A stretch of DNA of 64,000 bases from CAIWHR01 sp963786625 (GTDB lineage: Bacteria > Pseudomonadota > Gammaproteobacteria > Burkholderiales > Casimicrobiaceae), in assembly GCA_963786625.1 (NCBI GenBank), contig CAWAZS010000001.1:320866-384865 (forward strand), written 5' to 3'. The notes beneath the pieces are model-generated. The model ran no database searches. It was not told the DNA's origin and was given only the letters and a program-made list of their open reading frames with translations. A program made the position numbers and the translations under genes. This document shows, piece by piece, positions 18,119-26,012 of the stretch. Numbering within the stretch: position 1 is the stretch's first letter; each line of letters starts with the position of its first letter.

Positions 18119-19306
18119 TCAGGTGGCAGCCGCTGCCGCGCGCTGCCCCAGATGCTCGCTGAAGAACGCCGCCAGCTTGGCCCACGGAATCAGACTCACG
18201 CGGTCGTACAGATCGACGTGGCCCGCCCCGGGAACCCAGTGCAGCTCCTTTGGCTCGGCGGCGCGCTTGTAGGCGTCCTCGCTGAACTCGCGCGAGTGCG
18301 CTTCGGTGCCCGTGATGAACAGCATCGGACGCGGGGAGATCGTCTCGATGTCGTTGAACGGGTAGAAGTTCATGAACCGGGTGTTGCTGCTCAGCGTGGG
18401 ATGCGTGGTCAGCAGAGGCGATTGGCCCGGGGGCGTGTACTCGCCTCGGGGGGTGCGGTAGAAGTCGTAGAACTCGCGCTCGATGGGATGGGACCTCTCG
18501 GTGATCTCGTGCACCGTGCCGCTGGTGTACTTGGTTTCGCCGCCCGCAAACTCGACGTAACGCTGCTGCGCCGCCTCGGCGATGATGGCCTTGCGTTGCG
18601 CCAGCGTTTGCGATTTGTTGAGCGCATGACGGTTGGCGGCGCCCATGTCGTACATGCTGACCGTGGCGATGGCCTTCATGCGCGGGTCGATCTTGGCCGC
18701 GCTGATGGCAAAGCTGCCGCTGCCGCAAATGCCGATCACGCCGATGCGCTCGCGGTCTACGAAGCGCTGCGTGCCCAGGTAATCGACGGCGGCGCTGAAG
18801 GCTTCGGCATAGAGGTCGGGCGATACCAGGTTGCGCGGGCGGCCTTCACTCTCGCCCCAGAAGGGCAGGTCGATCGACAGCGTCACGAATCCCTGCTCGG
18901 CCATCTTCGTGGCATAGAGGTTGGCGCTCTGCTCCTTCACCGCACCCATCGGGTGCCCGACGATGATGGCTGCGTGGGCGCTGCTGCGGTTCAGGTTGTT
19001 CGGTACGAACAGGTTGCCCGCCACGTCCATGTCGAACTGATTCTTGAAGCGGACCTTGCGCACCGTCACCCCGGGGCTTTGATAGAAGTTGTCCGCATCC
19101 TCGGGCAGACGGCCGGCTGCGGACTGCGTCGTCGATCGCGCAGGCGATGCCGGCCGCGTCTGGGCCGCCGGCTCGCCGCCCGCAACCATCAGACCGCCCA
19201 GGGCAACCAGGCTGGCGCTGGCGCGCTTGATGAAGCTGCGGCGCTGCGGTGCGTGCTCAGCTTCGTCGGGGGCAAGCGGCTGCTGCAAGTTCAGTGAGGT
19301 GCTCAT
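18119..19306 (-). CDS. Tat-exported alpha/beta hydrolase
   Basis: A 395-residue alpha/beta hydrolase of the dienelactone hydrolase / YcjY-like group. A twin-arginine-type leader (PQRRSFIKRASASLVALGG) predicts export. The nucleophile elbow reads IGICGSGSFA, with Cys rather than Ser; this is known from dienelactone hydrolase. The general acid/base His is probably in PGAGHVDLYD near the C-terminus. ATG 19306 (MSTSLNLQQPL) is chosen over an upstream in-frame start. Transcribed away from the LysR regulator at 19434 with a LysR box in between. Natural substrate unknown. Confidence 0.78.
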   Translation of the reverse strand: MSTSLNLQQPLAPDEAEHAPQRRSFIKRASASLVALGGLMVAGGEPAAQTRPASPARSTTQSAAGRLPEDADNFYQSPGVTVRKVRFKNQFDMDVAGNLFVPNNLNRSSAHAAIIVGHPMGAVKEQSANLYATKMAEQGFVTLSIDLPFWGESEGRPRNLVSPDLYAEAFSAAVDYLGTQRFVDRERIGVIGICGSGSFAISAAKIDPRMKAIATVSMYDMGAANRHALNKSQTLAQRKAIIAEAAQQRYVEFAGGETKYTSGTVHEITERSHPIEREFYDFYRTPRGEYTPPGQSPLLTTHPTLSSNTRFMNFYPFNDIETISPRPMLFITGTEAHSREFSEDAYKRAAEPKELHWVPGAGHVDLYDRVSLIPWAKLAAFFSEHLGQRAAAAAT

Positions 19307-19400
19307 GATCGGTGCTCCTGGATGAATGTCCTTCAGCGGATGACACCGAGTTTGGCAAAGCATCGAGCCATTGACTAGTTGATGAATGCTTATCCAGTCT

Positions 19401-19415
19401 ATTAGAATGGCTAAT
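19401..19415. promoter_or_regulatory. LysR-type box between the hydrolase and its regulator
   Basis: ATTAGAATGGCTAAT is an interrupted palindrome (ATTAG-N5-CTAAT) with the T-N11-A layout of LysR-family sites. It sits 19 bp before the LysR start, in an AT-rich patch, where autoregulation and control of the divergent hydrolase gene would be expected. Confidence 0.55.
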
Positions 19416-19433
19416 TAATAGCCGAAGGTGACA

Positions 19434-20339
19434 ATGGCAAGACGCAACCTCAACGACCTGCTGGCCTTCGTGACCGTGGCGCGCGAAGGCAGCTTTACCC
19501 GCGCCGCTGCCACGCTGGGGGTCACGCAATCGGCGCTGAGCCAGGCCATCCGCGGGCTGGAGGAGCGGCTGCAGATTCGCCTCCTCACGCGCACCACGCG
19601 CAGCGTCGCGCCCACGGCGGCCGGCGAGCGACTGGCGCACGCCATCGGCCATCGCTTCGACGAGATCGAAGCCGAGCTCGACGCGCTGACCGAACTGCGC
19701 GACAAGCCGGCGGGCACCGTGCGCATCACCTGCGGCGACAACGTGCTACGCACGGTGTTGCTGCCCAAGCTCACGCCGTTGCTGCGCGAGTATCCGGACA
19801 TCACGCTCGAGTTCGACATGAGCTACGGATTCCGCGACATCGTGGCCGACCGCTTCGATGCCGGCGTGCGCCTTGGCAACACCATCGACAAGGACATGAT
19901 CGCGGTGCCTATCGGACCGCCACTGCGCATGGCGGTGGTGGCCTCGCCGGCCTACTTCGAGATCCATCCCAAGCCGAAGACACCGCAGGACCTGACCGCA
20001 CACCGCTGCATCAACCAGCGCATGCCGAGCTCGGGCGGCCTGTACGTGTGGGACTTCGCGCGCCGCGGCAAGCAGGTGAACGTGCGGGTCGATGGTCCGC
20101 TGATCTTCAACACCGCGCCGCCGCAGGTCGACGCGGCGTTGGCCGGGCTGGGCATCGTCCTGCTGCCCGAGGATGAACTGGCCCCGCATCTGTCCGATGG
20201 AAGCCTGGTGCGCGTGCTGGAGGACTGGTGCCCTCCGTTCGCGGGTTATCACCTGTACTACCCGAGTCGCCGGCAGCCATCACCGGCGTTCAGTCTGGTG
20301 GTCAAGGCGCTGCGTGTGGATGCAGCCGGTCCGCTGTAG
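19434..20339 (+). CDS. LysR-family transcriptional regulator
   Basis: A 301-residue LysR regulator. The N-terminal winged helix-turn-helix is clear (LNDLLAFVTVAREGSFTRAA, then GVTQSALSQAIRGLEERLQ), followed by a type-2 periplasmic-binding-like effector domain. Start ATG 19434 gives MARRNLNDLL. It is divergent from the hydrolase/cyclophilin-like pair and most likely controls them in response to an unknown small molecule. Confidence 0.88.
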   Translation: MARRNLNDLLAFVTVAREGSFTRAAATLGVTQSALSQAIRGLEERLQIRLLTRTTRSVAPTAAGERLAHAIGHRFDEIEAELDALTELRDKPAGTVRITCGDNVLRTVLLPKLTPLLREYPDITLEFDMSYGFRDIVADRFDAGVRLGNTIDKDMIAVPIGPPLRMAVVASPAYFEIHPKPKTPQDLTAHRCINQRMPSSGGLYVWDFARRGKQVNVRVDGPLIFNTAPPQVDAALAGLGIVLLPEDELAPHLSDGSLVRVLEDWCPPFAGYHLYYPSRRQPSPAFSLVVKALRVDAAGPL

Positions 20340-20582
20340 CGTCGTGAGGTGAAACGTCAGTCGTCGAGTCATGCGGCGTATGAATGACCGCTTACTCGGC
20401 TTGTCATCGGCGGCTTCGGGTCGGTGCGGTCCCGTGGCGAACGGGAAGCAACGGCCGCTCTTGCGTCTAGTACAGCCATCGCAATACGACGACGGCGAAC
20501 CACTATGATTTTTCGGCCGATGGTCTCGATTGAGCGGGTGTGGTGGCCCGATAGATCAATCCGAACCCATTGTTTCGGGGTC

Positions 20583-22232
20583 TCACGCGAATACGCCGTG
20601 CAGGAACCATTCGCCGTCGTCGATCGCCGTAGCGGTGATCGCGATAGATCCACACGGTCTCGCCGCGCGGGTTCTCGGCGACGAAGTAATCGCGGCGCAC
20701 GTCGGCGCCGTCCCACCAGCCCGATTCGATCCGCTCCGGCCCGTCGCGCAGCACCCACGGCTGCACTTCGAGCAGATGGCCGAGCGGCTCCGGCTCGGCG
20801 AGCAGCCAGACGGGGCGAGGCGGCACGGCGAGCGGAGGGCAGTGCTGCGGGTCCGGCCGCGGCGTGTACCGTGGGTCCGGCTTCAGCCGGCCGTGTACGG
20901 CCATCGCAGCCCGGTGTCCGGCTGAAGCCGGACCCACGGCACGTGGCGGTATACGGCCGGCTGAAGCCGAGCCTGCGACATCTGCCTGCACCCTGCGCCA
21001 CGCGCGCTCGGGCCGGTGCTCGGCGCGCGGCACGACGAGCGTCACCGCATCCTCGCCCAGGCGCGCGCGCAGCCGGTCGAGCAGCGGCACGGTCGCCGTC
21101 ACGTCCTCGCCGGGGAGCAATCCGAGATTGCGGCCGGCGAGCGGCGCGGTCGCCTCGCTCGCAAGCGTGATCGCCTCGACCGGCGCCGGCAGCGCGACAC
21201 GGGCGAGCCGCTCGCGCAGCACCGCGACGAGATGCGCGGGCTCGCGCGCCGGCGCGGCGAGCGCGAAGCGGACGGCGGTCGCGGGAATCGCCGGTCTTCG
21301 CGCCGACGTAACGCTCGTGCGCCAGCGCGAGCGACATTTCGACGACACCGAGCCCGCGGCCGCAGCAGCCATCCCGCCAGTTCGTGCACCAGCCGATTCA
21401 CCGCGAACGCGAGCGCCTCGGCGCTGTCCACCGGCGCCGGCAGCTCGATCCTTCCCGTGTAGCGCGGCGGTGGCACGAATGGCGGTCGCGGGTCGGGAAC
21501 GAGGCCGCGCGCGCGGTCGAGGAACGCGACGAAGTCCGCGCCGACGCGCCGTGCCAGCGCCGCGCGCGGCAACGCGCAGCGCCTGTCCGAACGTCGTGAT
21601 GCCGGCGGCGGCGAGGGCGGCGACGGCGGCGGGATCGACGTCGGCGAGCGCGAGCGGCAGGGGTGCGAGCGCATCGGGAACGGACTGCGCGGCTCCGAAA
21701 TCGGCGAATGCGGGGACCGATCCGGGTGCTCCATCGCGGGTACCGAGAACACCAGGACGGCTCCCGCGCGGCACGCGCGAGCAGCAGCGCGGCGGCCGGG
21801 GTGGGCGCGAGCGCGAGCCGCGCGGTGTAGCCGAGATCGCGCGCGCCGCGGCGAGAGCCGCGCCGTCAGTTGCCGCAGGCCGCCGAAGAGCCGCAGGCTG
21901 CCGCCGATCTCCGCGAGCACCGCGTCGGGCGGCGCGAGGCGCGACGGCCGGCGTGAACTGCGTCGCCCAGGTGGCGACGCGCCGCGAGCGCGGCGGCTTC
22001 GGCCTGCGGGTCGCGGTCGCGCAGCACGAGGTCGGGAGCGAGCGCGAGCGCCGCCGAGACGAGTTGCCCCGCGCGAACCCCGGCGTCACGCGCGCCGCGG
22101 CATTCGCGCCGACGATGCGCGGCGTGTGCCCGCCGGTCGCCACCGCGAACGGTTCGCCGCATCGGCCGGCGAGACTGCCCGCGCGAAGACGTCGAGCGGC
22201 AGCGAGGGCAGGAGCAGGCAGGCCCAGAGCAT
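20583..22232 (-). CDS. imuB: ImuB, catalytically inactive Y-family polymerase subunit, heavily frameshifted
   Basis: ImuB links ImuA, DnaE2 and the beta clamp in damage-induced mutagenesis. The start MLWACLLLPSLPLDVF is the classical ImuB N-terminus (ATG 22232). Further blocks appear in different frames: FAVATGGHTPRIVGANAAA, LVSAALALAPDLVLRDRDPQ, MLAEIGGSLRLFGG, ADVDPAAVAALAAAGITTFG, AEALAFAVNRLVHELAGWL, VPLLDRLRARLGEDAV, PVWLLAEPEPLG and WWDGADVRRDYFVAENPRGE. The end is DGEWFLHGVFA, stop at 20583. At least eight single-base shifts are needed over 1.65 kb, far more than in dnaE2. Either the consensus is poor here or the gene is dying. An in-frame repeat (20869-20973) lies before the C-terminal part. 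Confidence 0.8.
20869..20973. repeat. Palindromic repeat family A cluster inside imuB
   Basis: Three copies of the GTCCGGCTGAAGCCGGAC-type hairpin at 20869-20890, 20916-20939 and 20955-20973, in alternating orientation. They are translated within imuB as phrases such as VGPASAGH and GRLKPDPR, between the segments RRVQADVAG and CPPLAVPPRPVWLL. Confidence 0.88.
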
Positions 22233-22263
22233 GGCGCCGCATCGCGCGTCGCATGGCGCCGGC

Positions 22264-22871
22264 TCATCGGCGACGGAAGGTCCGCGACGCCCCAGATCGC
22301 CGCCTCGGAAAGCCCCAGCTCGGCGAGCTCCGCCGCGCGCAGGTGGGCCTCGTTCGCGCAGAAGAATTCGTCGAGCTGCGGCGGCTTGACCGGTGTGCCG
22401 GCGAGCATCGCGTGCGCCTGCCCGCGATGATGGATCTGGTGCTGGAAGAGGTGCGCGAGCAGCCGTGTGGCGGATTCGTCCTGGAGACCCGCGCGGCGCA
22501 TCACCGGCACCGGCAGGGTGAGCTTGTCGTCGGTCGAGCGCCGAGCAGGCATCGATCAGGCGGCGATCGACGGCGCGCTGGGCCGCGGCGAGCTCCGCAC
22601 AGGTTGCGAACGGCGTCTCGGGGTCGAAGAAGCGGCCCGGCTCGGTGTTGGGCGGCTCGCCGCGCATGGCGCGCTCCAGCGCGTCGACGTAATACCAGTC
22701 GACGGTGAGGTTGTGGTTCAGCGTCGCCATGAGCGAAGGAAAGAAGCTCGTCCGCGGCGCGACGAAGTCGGCCTGCGACAGCCGGCTGCACGCGGCGAGC
22801 AGGCGATGGTTGGCCCAGGCGTTGTTGCAGGCCATCGTGTAGAAGTGGTGGGCGAGGGGAGAGAGGGGCAT
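22264..22871 (-). CDS. DinB-family protein between imuA and imuB, frameshifted
   Basis: DinB/DUF664-type four-helix metal-binding protein (not DNA polymerase IV). N-terminus MPLSPLAHHFYTMACNNAWANHRLL is typical, followed by TLNHNLTVDWYYVDAL with the first metal His, and, after a frameshift near 22545, LLAHLFQHQIHHRGQAHAML with the HxxxHR second metal site. The exact 3' end is unclear; the nearest plausible stop is at 22264, 32 bp before the imuB start. Starts 5 bp after the imuA stop. Thiol-dependent transferase activity has been proposed for the family; its presence in a mutagenesis operon is unusual. Confidence 0.72.
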
Positions 22872-22875
22872 GGGG

Positions 22876-23592
22876 TCAGCTTCCTGCGTTGCGTGGCGCC
22901 GGTCGCGCCGTGCGCGGCGCGAGGGCATGGCCCGCGCTCGTGCGGGGATCGAGGGGCGGCAGCCGGCTGCGGCAGCCGGCGTCCACGTCGACGAACACCG
23001 GTCGCGCGAGATCGCCGCCGCGGCGCTTCAGCACGCGCACGGCGAGCCGGAGCTCCCGCGCCGCCAGCGCGAGCCGCAGCGACGCGGTGGCGGCGACCGC
23101 GCGCTGGCCGGGGCGCCGCCACAGCACGCCCCAGGTGCGGCCCTCGCGCGCGGCGAGGGCGAGCCGGCGCATGACGCGATCGTCGTGCTGGCCGAGCCAG
23201 GCGAACGCGGCGCCGCACTCGGGCGCGCGCAGCGCCTGCTCGTAGGCCCACAGCTGGTCGGCGGCGCTCCGGCAGCGGACGATGAAAAGCCGCGCGAGGT
23301 CGAGTCCCGCCGCGATCAGCGCCGGCGCGTACGGCACGTGCGGCGGCGCGATCCAGACGACGTCGCGGCCGGCCGCCTGCAACCGGGCGAGCGCCGGCAG
23401 CGTCAGGCGGAGCTCGCCGATGCCTTCGCGCTCGAGCACGATCTCGGTCAACGCGCCTCCCGGCCAGCCGCGGCCGGGCAGCACCGCATCGAGCTCGGGG
23501 AAGCCGGACGGCAGCGCGGCGGGCTCGGGCGCGCAGTCGCCGCCGCGCCAGATCGCGGGGTTCGACAGCACGGTGGCCAGCGCAGGGTTCAT
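22876..23592 (-). CDS. imuA: ImuA translesion synthesis accessory protein
   Basis: A 238-residue RecA-like protein lacking most of the ATPase core, matching ImuA: LPSGFPELDAVLPGRGWPGG, then LTEIVLEREGIGELRLTLPAL and RDVVWIAPPHVPYAPAL. ImuA is co-induced with ImuB and DnaE2 and modulates mutasome assembly. It begins at ATG 23592 after a repeat-containing gap downstream of the VOC gene. No frameshift. Co-directional with lexA, GST, VOC, DinB and imuB. Confidence 0.85.
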   Translation of the reverse strand: MNPALATVLSNPAIWRGGDCAPEPAALPSGFPELDAVLPGRGWPGGALTEIVLEREGIGELRLTLPALARLQAAGRDVVWIAPPHVPYAPALIAAGLDLARLFIVRCRSAADQLWAYEQALRAPECGAAFAWLGQHDDRVMRRLALAAREGRTWGVLWRRPGQRAVAATASLRLALAARELRLAVRVLKRRGGDLARPVFVDVDAGCRSRLPPLDPRTSAGHALAPRTARPAPRNAGS

Positions 23593-23637
23593 CGAAGAGG
23601 GGATTGTTCGGAGGCGCCCGACTGATTGTCCGGATGT

Positions 23638-23709
23638 GTCAGGCTGAAGCCCGACCCACGAGCCAGTCGCGGCGGCGCCGCGATCGCTCGTGGGGCCGGC
23701 TTCAGCCGG
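23638..23709. repeat. Palindromic repeat family A pair between the VOC gene and imuA
   Basis: Copies at 23638-23662 (GTCAGGCTGAAGCCCGAC type) and 23687-23709 (GGGCCGGCTTCAGCCGG type) in opposite orientation, filling most of the 124-bp gap. This is the conventional extragenic placement of the same element found inside dnaE2 and imuB. Confidence 0.88.
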
Positions 23710-23716
23710 TCATGCA

Positions 23717-24190
23717 TCAATCTGCTCCCGTTCCGCCCATCGCCTTTTCCGCACGCTTCGCGAGCTCGTCCGGCGGGACGTCCTCGATGTGGGTGGCGAG
23801 GTACCAGTGGTAGCCGAACGGATCGTCGACGCCGCCGGTGCGGTCGCCGTAGAACTGGTTCGCGACCGGGCGGACGAGCTTCGCGCCGGCGGCGACCGCC
23901 TGCGCGACCTGCGCATCGACATCCTCGACGTAGACCATCAGCGAGATCGGCGAGCCGCCGAGCGTGCGCGCGCTCTTCGCGCCCATCTCCGGGGATTCGT
24001 CGGCGAGCATGATCGGCGAATTGCCGATCCTGATCTCGGCGTGCCCGATCCTGCCGCCGGGAGCGGGCATGCGCAGCAGCTCGACGGCGCCGAACGCCTT
24101 CTTGTAGAACTCGAGCGCGCGCGTGGCGTCGTCGAGGACGAGGTACGGCGTCACCGAGTGGTAGCCATCGGGGATGGGTTTCACGGCCAT
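23717..24190 (-). CDS. VOC-family (PhnB-like) protein
   Basis: A 157-residue vicinal-oxygen-chelate protein of the PhnB-like type: PDGYHSVTPYLVLDDATRALEF, FYKKAFGAVELLRM, and a C-terminal DRTGGVDDPFGYHWYLATH. Family members include metal-dependent lyases and resistance proteins, but PhnB-like ones mostly have no assigned activity. Lies between the GST and imuA genes in the same direction, possibly within the lexA transcript. Role in DNA damage response unproven. Confidence 0.82.
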   Translation of the reverse strand: MAVKPIPDGYHSVTPYLVLDDATRALEFYKKAFGAVELLRMPAPGGRIGHAEIRIGNSPIMLADESPEMGAKSARTLGGSPISLMVYVEDVDAQVAQAVAAGAKLVRPVANQFYGDRTGGVDDPFGYHWYLATHIEDVPPDELAKRAEKAMGGTGAD

Positions 24191-24285
24191 GGGTTGCCTC
24201 CTTCAAGGTTGCGACGGGTGGGCCGGGCGCGCGTGGCGCCGGCGTTCGCTGGAGCGATTGCGGCGTCCCGCCTCGCCCCGGTGCT

Positions 24286-24918
24286 TCAGCTGGCCGGCCA
24301 GTGCTGCGCGAACACTTGCGCGACCTTCGGCTGCGCTTCGATGCGCAGCAGGGTTTCGTAGAACGCCGGGCGCGCCTGCTGCAGGTGCGCCCGCGATCCC
24401 GACCACTTCGACACGACGGCGGCGAGCAGGTCGAGCGCGCCAAGCTGCCTGCCCCCGAGGTACGGGCGCGCCGGAAAGACGTCGGCGAACATCTCCCAGT
24501 GCCGGTGCAATCGCGCGCGCGTGCCGGCGCGGATGCGCTCAAGCGTCGCCTCGTCGGCGTCCTCGCACCAGCGCTCGGGAAAATCGATGATGCTGATCGC
24601 GGCGTAGCAGTTGGCCGCGATGAACACGAGGCCGCGGATCGCCTGCGCCCGCGCCGAGTCGTCGTGCGGCAGGAGCCCGCTGTCCGGGTGCCTGCCGCCG
24701 AGATGGATGAGGATCGCCGCGCTTTCCGAGAGCGCGCTGCCGTCGGGCAGCAGGAGAGTCGGGATCTGGCCCAGCGGATTGATCTTCAGCAACTCCGCGA
24801 ACGCCTCGTTGGTTTCCCACGATGCCGTCTCGACGATCCGATACGGGGCGCCGATGATTTCCAGCGCGGCCTGCGTCGATGCCGAGCCGGAGCCTTTCTT
24901 GCCGTAGAGCGTGTACAT
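24286..24918 (-). CDS. Glutathione S-transferase family protein
   Basis: A 210-residue GST with thioredoxin-fold N-terminal domain (MYTLYGKKGSGSASTQAALE, INPLGQIPTLLLPDG, LSESAAILIHLG) and an alpha-helical C-terminal domain ending AQPKVAQVFAQHWPA. The SES motif and cis-Pro (QIPTL) fit glutathione binding. Conjugates glutathione to electrophiles in the cytoplasm. Located 85 bp downstream of lexA, with a palindromic repeat in between. Confidence 0.85.
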   Translation of the reverse strand: MYTLYGKKGSGSASTQAALEIIGAPYRIVETASWETNEAFAELLKINPLGQIPTLLLPDGSALSESAAILIHLGGRHPDSGLLPHDDSARAQAIRGLVFIAANCYAAISIIDFPERWCEDADEATLERIRAGTRARLHRHWEMFADVFPARPYLGGRQLGALDLLAAVVSKWSGSRAHLQQARPAFYETLLRIEAQPKVAQVFAQHWPAS

Positions 24919-24939
24919 CGTTCCTCCCCGGTTTCATTT

Positions 24940-25019
24940 AATGGGGTCAGGTTAAGTTATCAAGTGCACCATTGCCTCAGGTGTAGACGCAGCGCTTGAT
25001 AACTTAACCTGACCCCATT
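24940..25019. repeat. Palindromic repeat family B supplying the 3' end of lexA
   Basis: A perfect 25-bp inverted repeat at 24940-24964 and 24995-25019 (arm core GGGGTCAGGTTAAGTTAT) with a 30-bp spacer. The right arm overlaps the last codons and the TAA stop of lexA. It may also act as a transcription terminator or mRNA stabiliser between lexA and GST. Confidence 0.9.
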
Positions 25020-25660
25020 CCGCGCACGAGCCCGACGGCCACGCCCTCGATGGTCAGCGGCGCCTTCTTCGGGTCGACGACGATCGGCGCGAAGTCCGGA
25101 TTCTCGGCAACGAGCAAGAGCTGTGCGCCGCGGCGCTTCAGGCGCTTCACCGTGACCTCGTCGCCGCCGCGTCCGCCCAATCGCGCGACGACGATCTGCC
25201 CCGAGCGGGCATCGGCGGTACGGTGCACGGCGAGGAGGTCGCCGTCGAGGATGCCGGCGTCCTTCATGCTCTGGCCGCGCACGCGCAGCAGGTAATCGGC
25301 GCGCGGCGCGAACAGCGCGGGATCGAGCCGCAGATGCGCCTCGATGTGCTCGGCGGCGAGGATCGGGCTGCCGGCGGCGACGCGGCCCACCAGCGGCAGG
25401 CCCGCGCCCGGCAGCTCCGGCATCTCGGTCAACCGCAGCCCGCGCGATGCGCCGGGCGTGAGCTCGAGCGCGCCTTTCCTGGCGAGCGCGCGCAGGTGGT
25501 CTTCGGCCGAGCTTGCCGTGCTGAAGCCCAGACCCGCGGCGATCTCGGCGCGCGTGGGCGGCATCCCCGTCGACTCCAGGTGGCGGCGGATCCAGTCGAG
25601 GACCTTCTGCTGGCGGGCGGTGAGCGGAAGCGGCGGTACGGGGGACATCGCGGGGGACAT
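25004..25660 (-). CDS. lexA: LexA repressor
   Basis: SOS repressor with self-cleavage. N-terminal winged helix: LTARQQKVLDWIRRHLESTGMPPTRAEIA, GFSTASSAEDHLRALARKGAL. Cleavage site Ala-Gly in GRVAAGSP; catalytic Ser in VRGQSMKDAGILDGD; catalytic Lys in EVTVKRLK. The C-terminal residues GMGSG are translated from a palindromic repeat. ATG 25660 is used; ATG 25648 (MSPVPPLPL) is also possible. A 16-bp palindrome sits 21 bp upstream of the start and would allow autorepression. Its recognition helix differs from E. coli LexA, in line with an altered operator. Probably a second, mutasome-linked LexA. Confidence 0.9.
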   Translation of the reverse strand: MSPAMSPVPPLPLTARQQKVLDWIRRHLESTGMPPTRAEIAAGLGFSTASSAEDHLRALARKGALELTPGASRGLRLTEMPELPGAGLPLVGRVAAGSPILAAEHIEAHLRLDPALFAPRADYLLRVRGQSMKDAGILDGDLLAVHRTADARSGQIVVARLGGRGGDEVTVKRLKRRGAQLLLVAENPDFAPIVVDPKKAPLTIEGVAVGLVRGMGSG

Positions 25661-25680
25661 CACGGGGCGGTCTCCGATAG

Positions 25681-25696
25681 CCGTATGGATATACGG
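25681..25696. promoter_or_regulatory. LexA-type operator upstream of lexA
   Basis: The perfect palindrome CCGTAT-GGAT-ATACGG lies 21 bp before the lexA start. Related site upstream of dnaE2 at 10339-10354. Layout fits a LexA dimer site but with CCGT/ACGG instead of CTGT/ACAG. Assignment is by position and symmetry. Confidence 0.7.
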
Positions 25697-25832
25697 TTAT
25701 CGAATTATAGGCGGTCGGGGGCGAGCGTCAACCCCCGCGGCGTCCGCGGGCATCCGGCATCGCGTTGACCGCCATCAACGTCGGGCCGGCGCGGACTGCT
25801 AGGATCAACCTTCACCGGGCACCGGGCGACGC

Positions 25833-26012
25833 GTGAGCCCGCCGGGCCGTCCCAAGGGCGAACACCGGAGCGCGGAGCGCGAAGGTATTCCAATGCGCCC
25901 GCCGGGCCGTCCCAAGGGCGAACACCGGAGCGCGGAGCGCGAAGGTATTCCAATGCGCCCGCCGGGCCGTCCCAAGGGCGAACACCGGAGCGCGGAGCGC
26001 GAAGGTACTCCA
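25833..26012 (+). repeat. Three tandem 60-bp repeats ending at the alcohol dehydrogenase start
   Basis: Three near-identical 60-bp units start at 25833, 25893 and 25953, and the ATG of the dehydrogenase follows at 26013. Each unit starts with GTGAGC or ATGCGC and ends ...GCGAAGGTATTCCA or GCGAAGGTACTCCA, so each carries a purine-rich GAAGG and a start codon and can be read as a 20-residue peptide repeat with core PPGRPKGEHRSAEREG. A diverged copy precedes the MFS gene at 12279. Confidence 0.92.

Noticed and set aside
22264..22871. DNA polymerase IV (also called DinB)
   Set aside because: The sequence has the four-helix DinB/DUF664 metal-site pattern, not Y-family polymerase motifs.
25833..26012. 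CRISPR-like array
   Set aside because: The 60-bp units are nearly identical along their whole length with no spacers.
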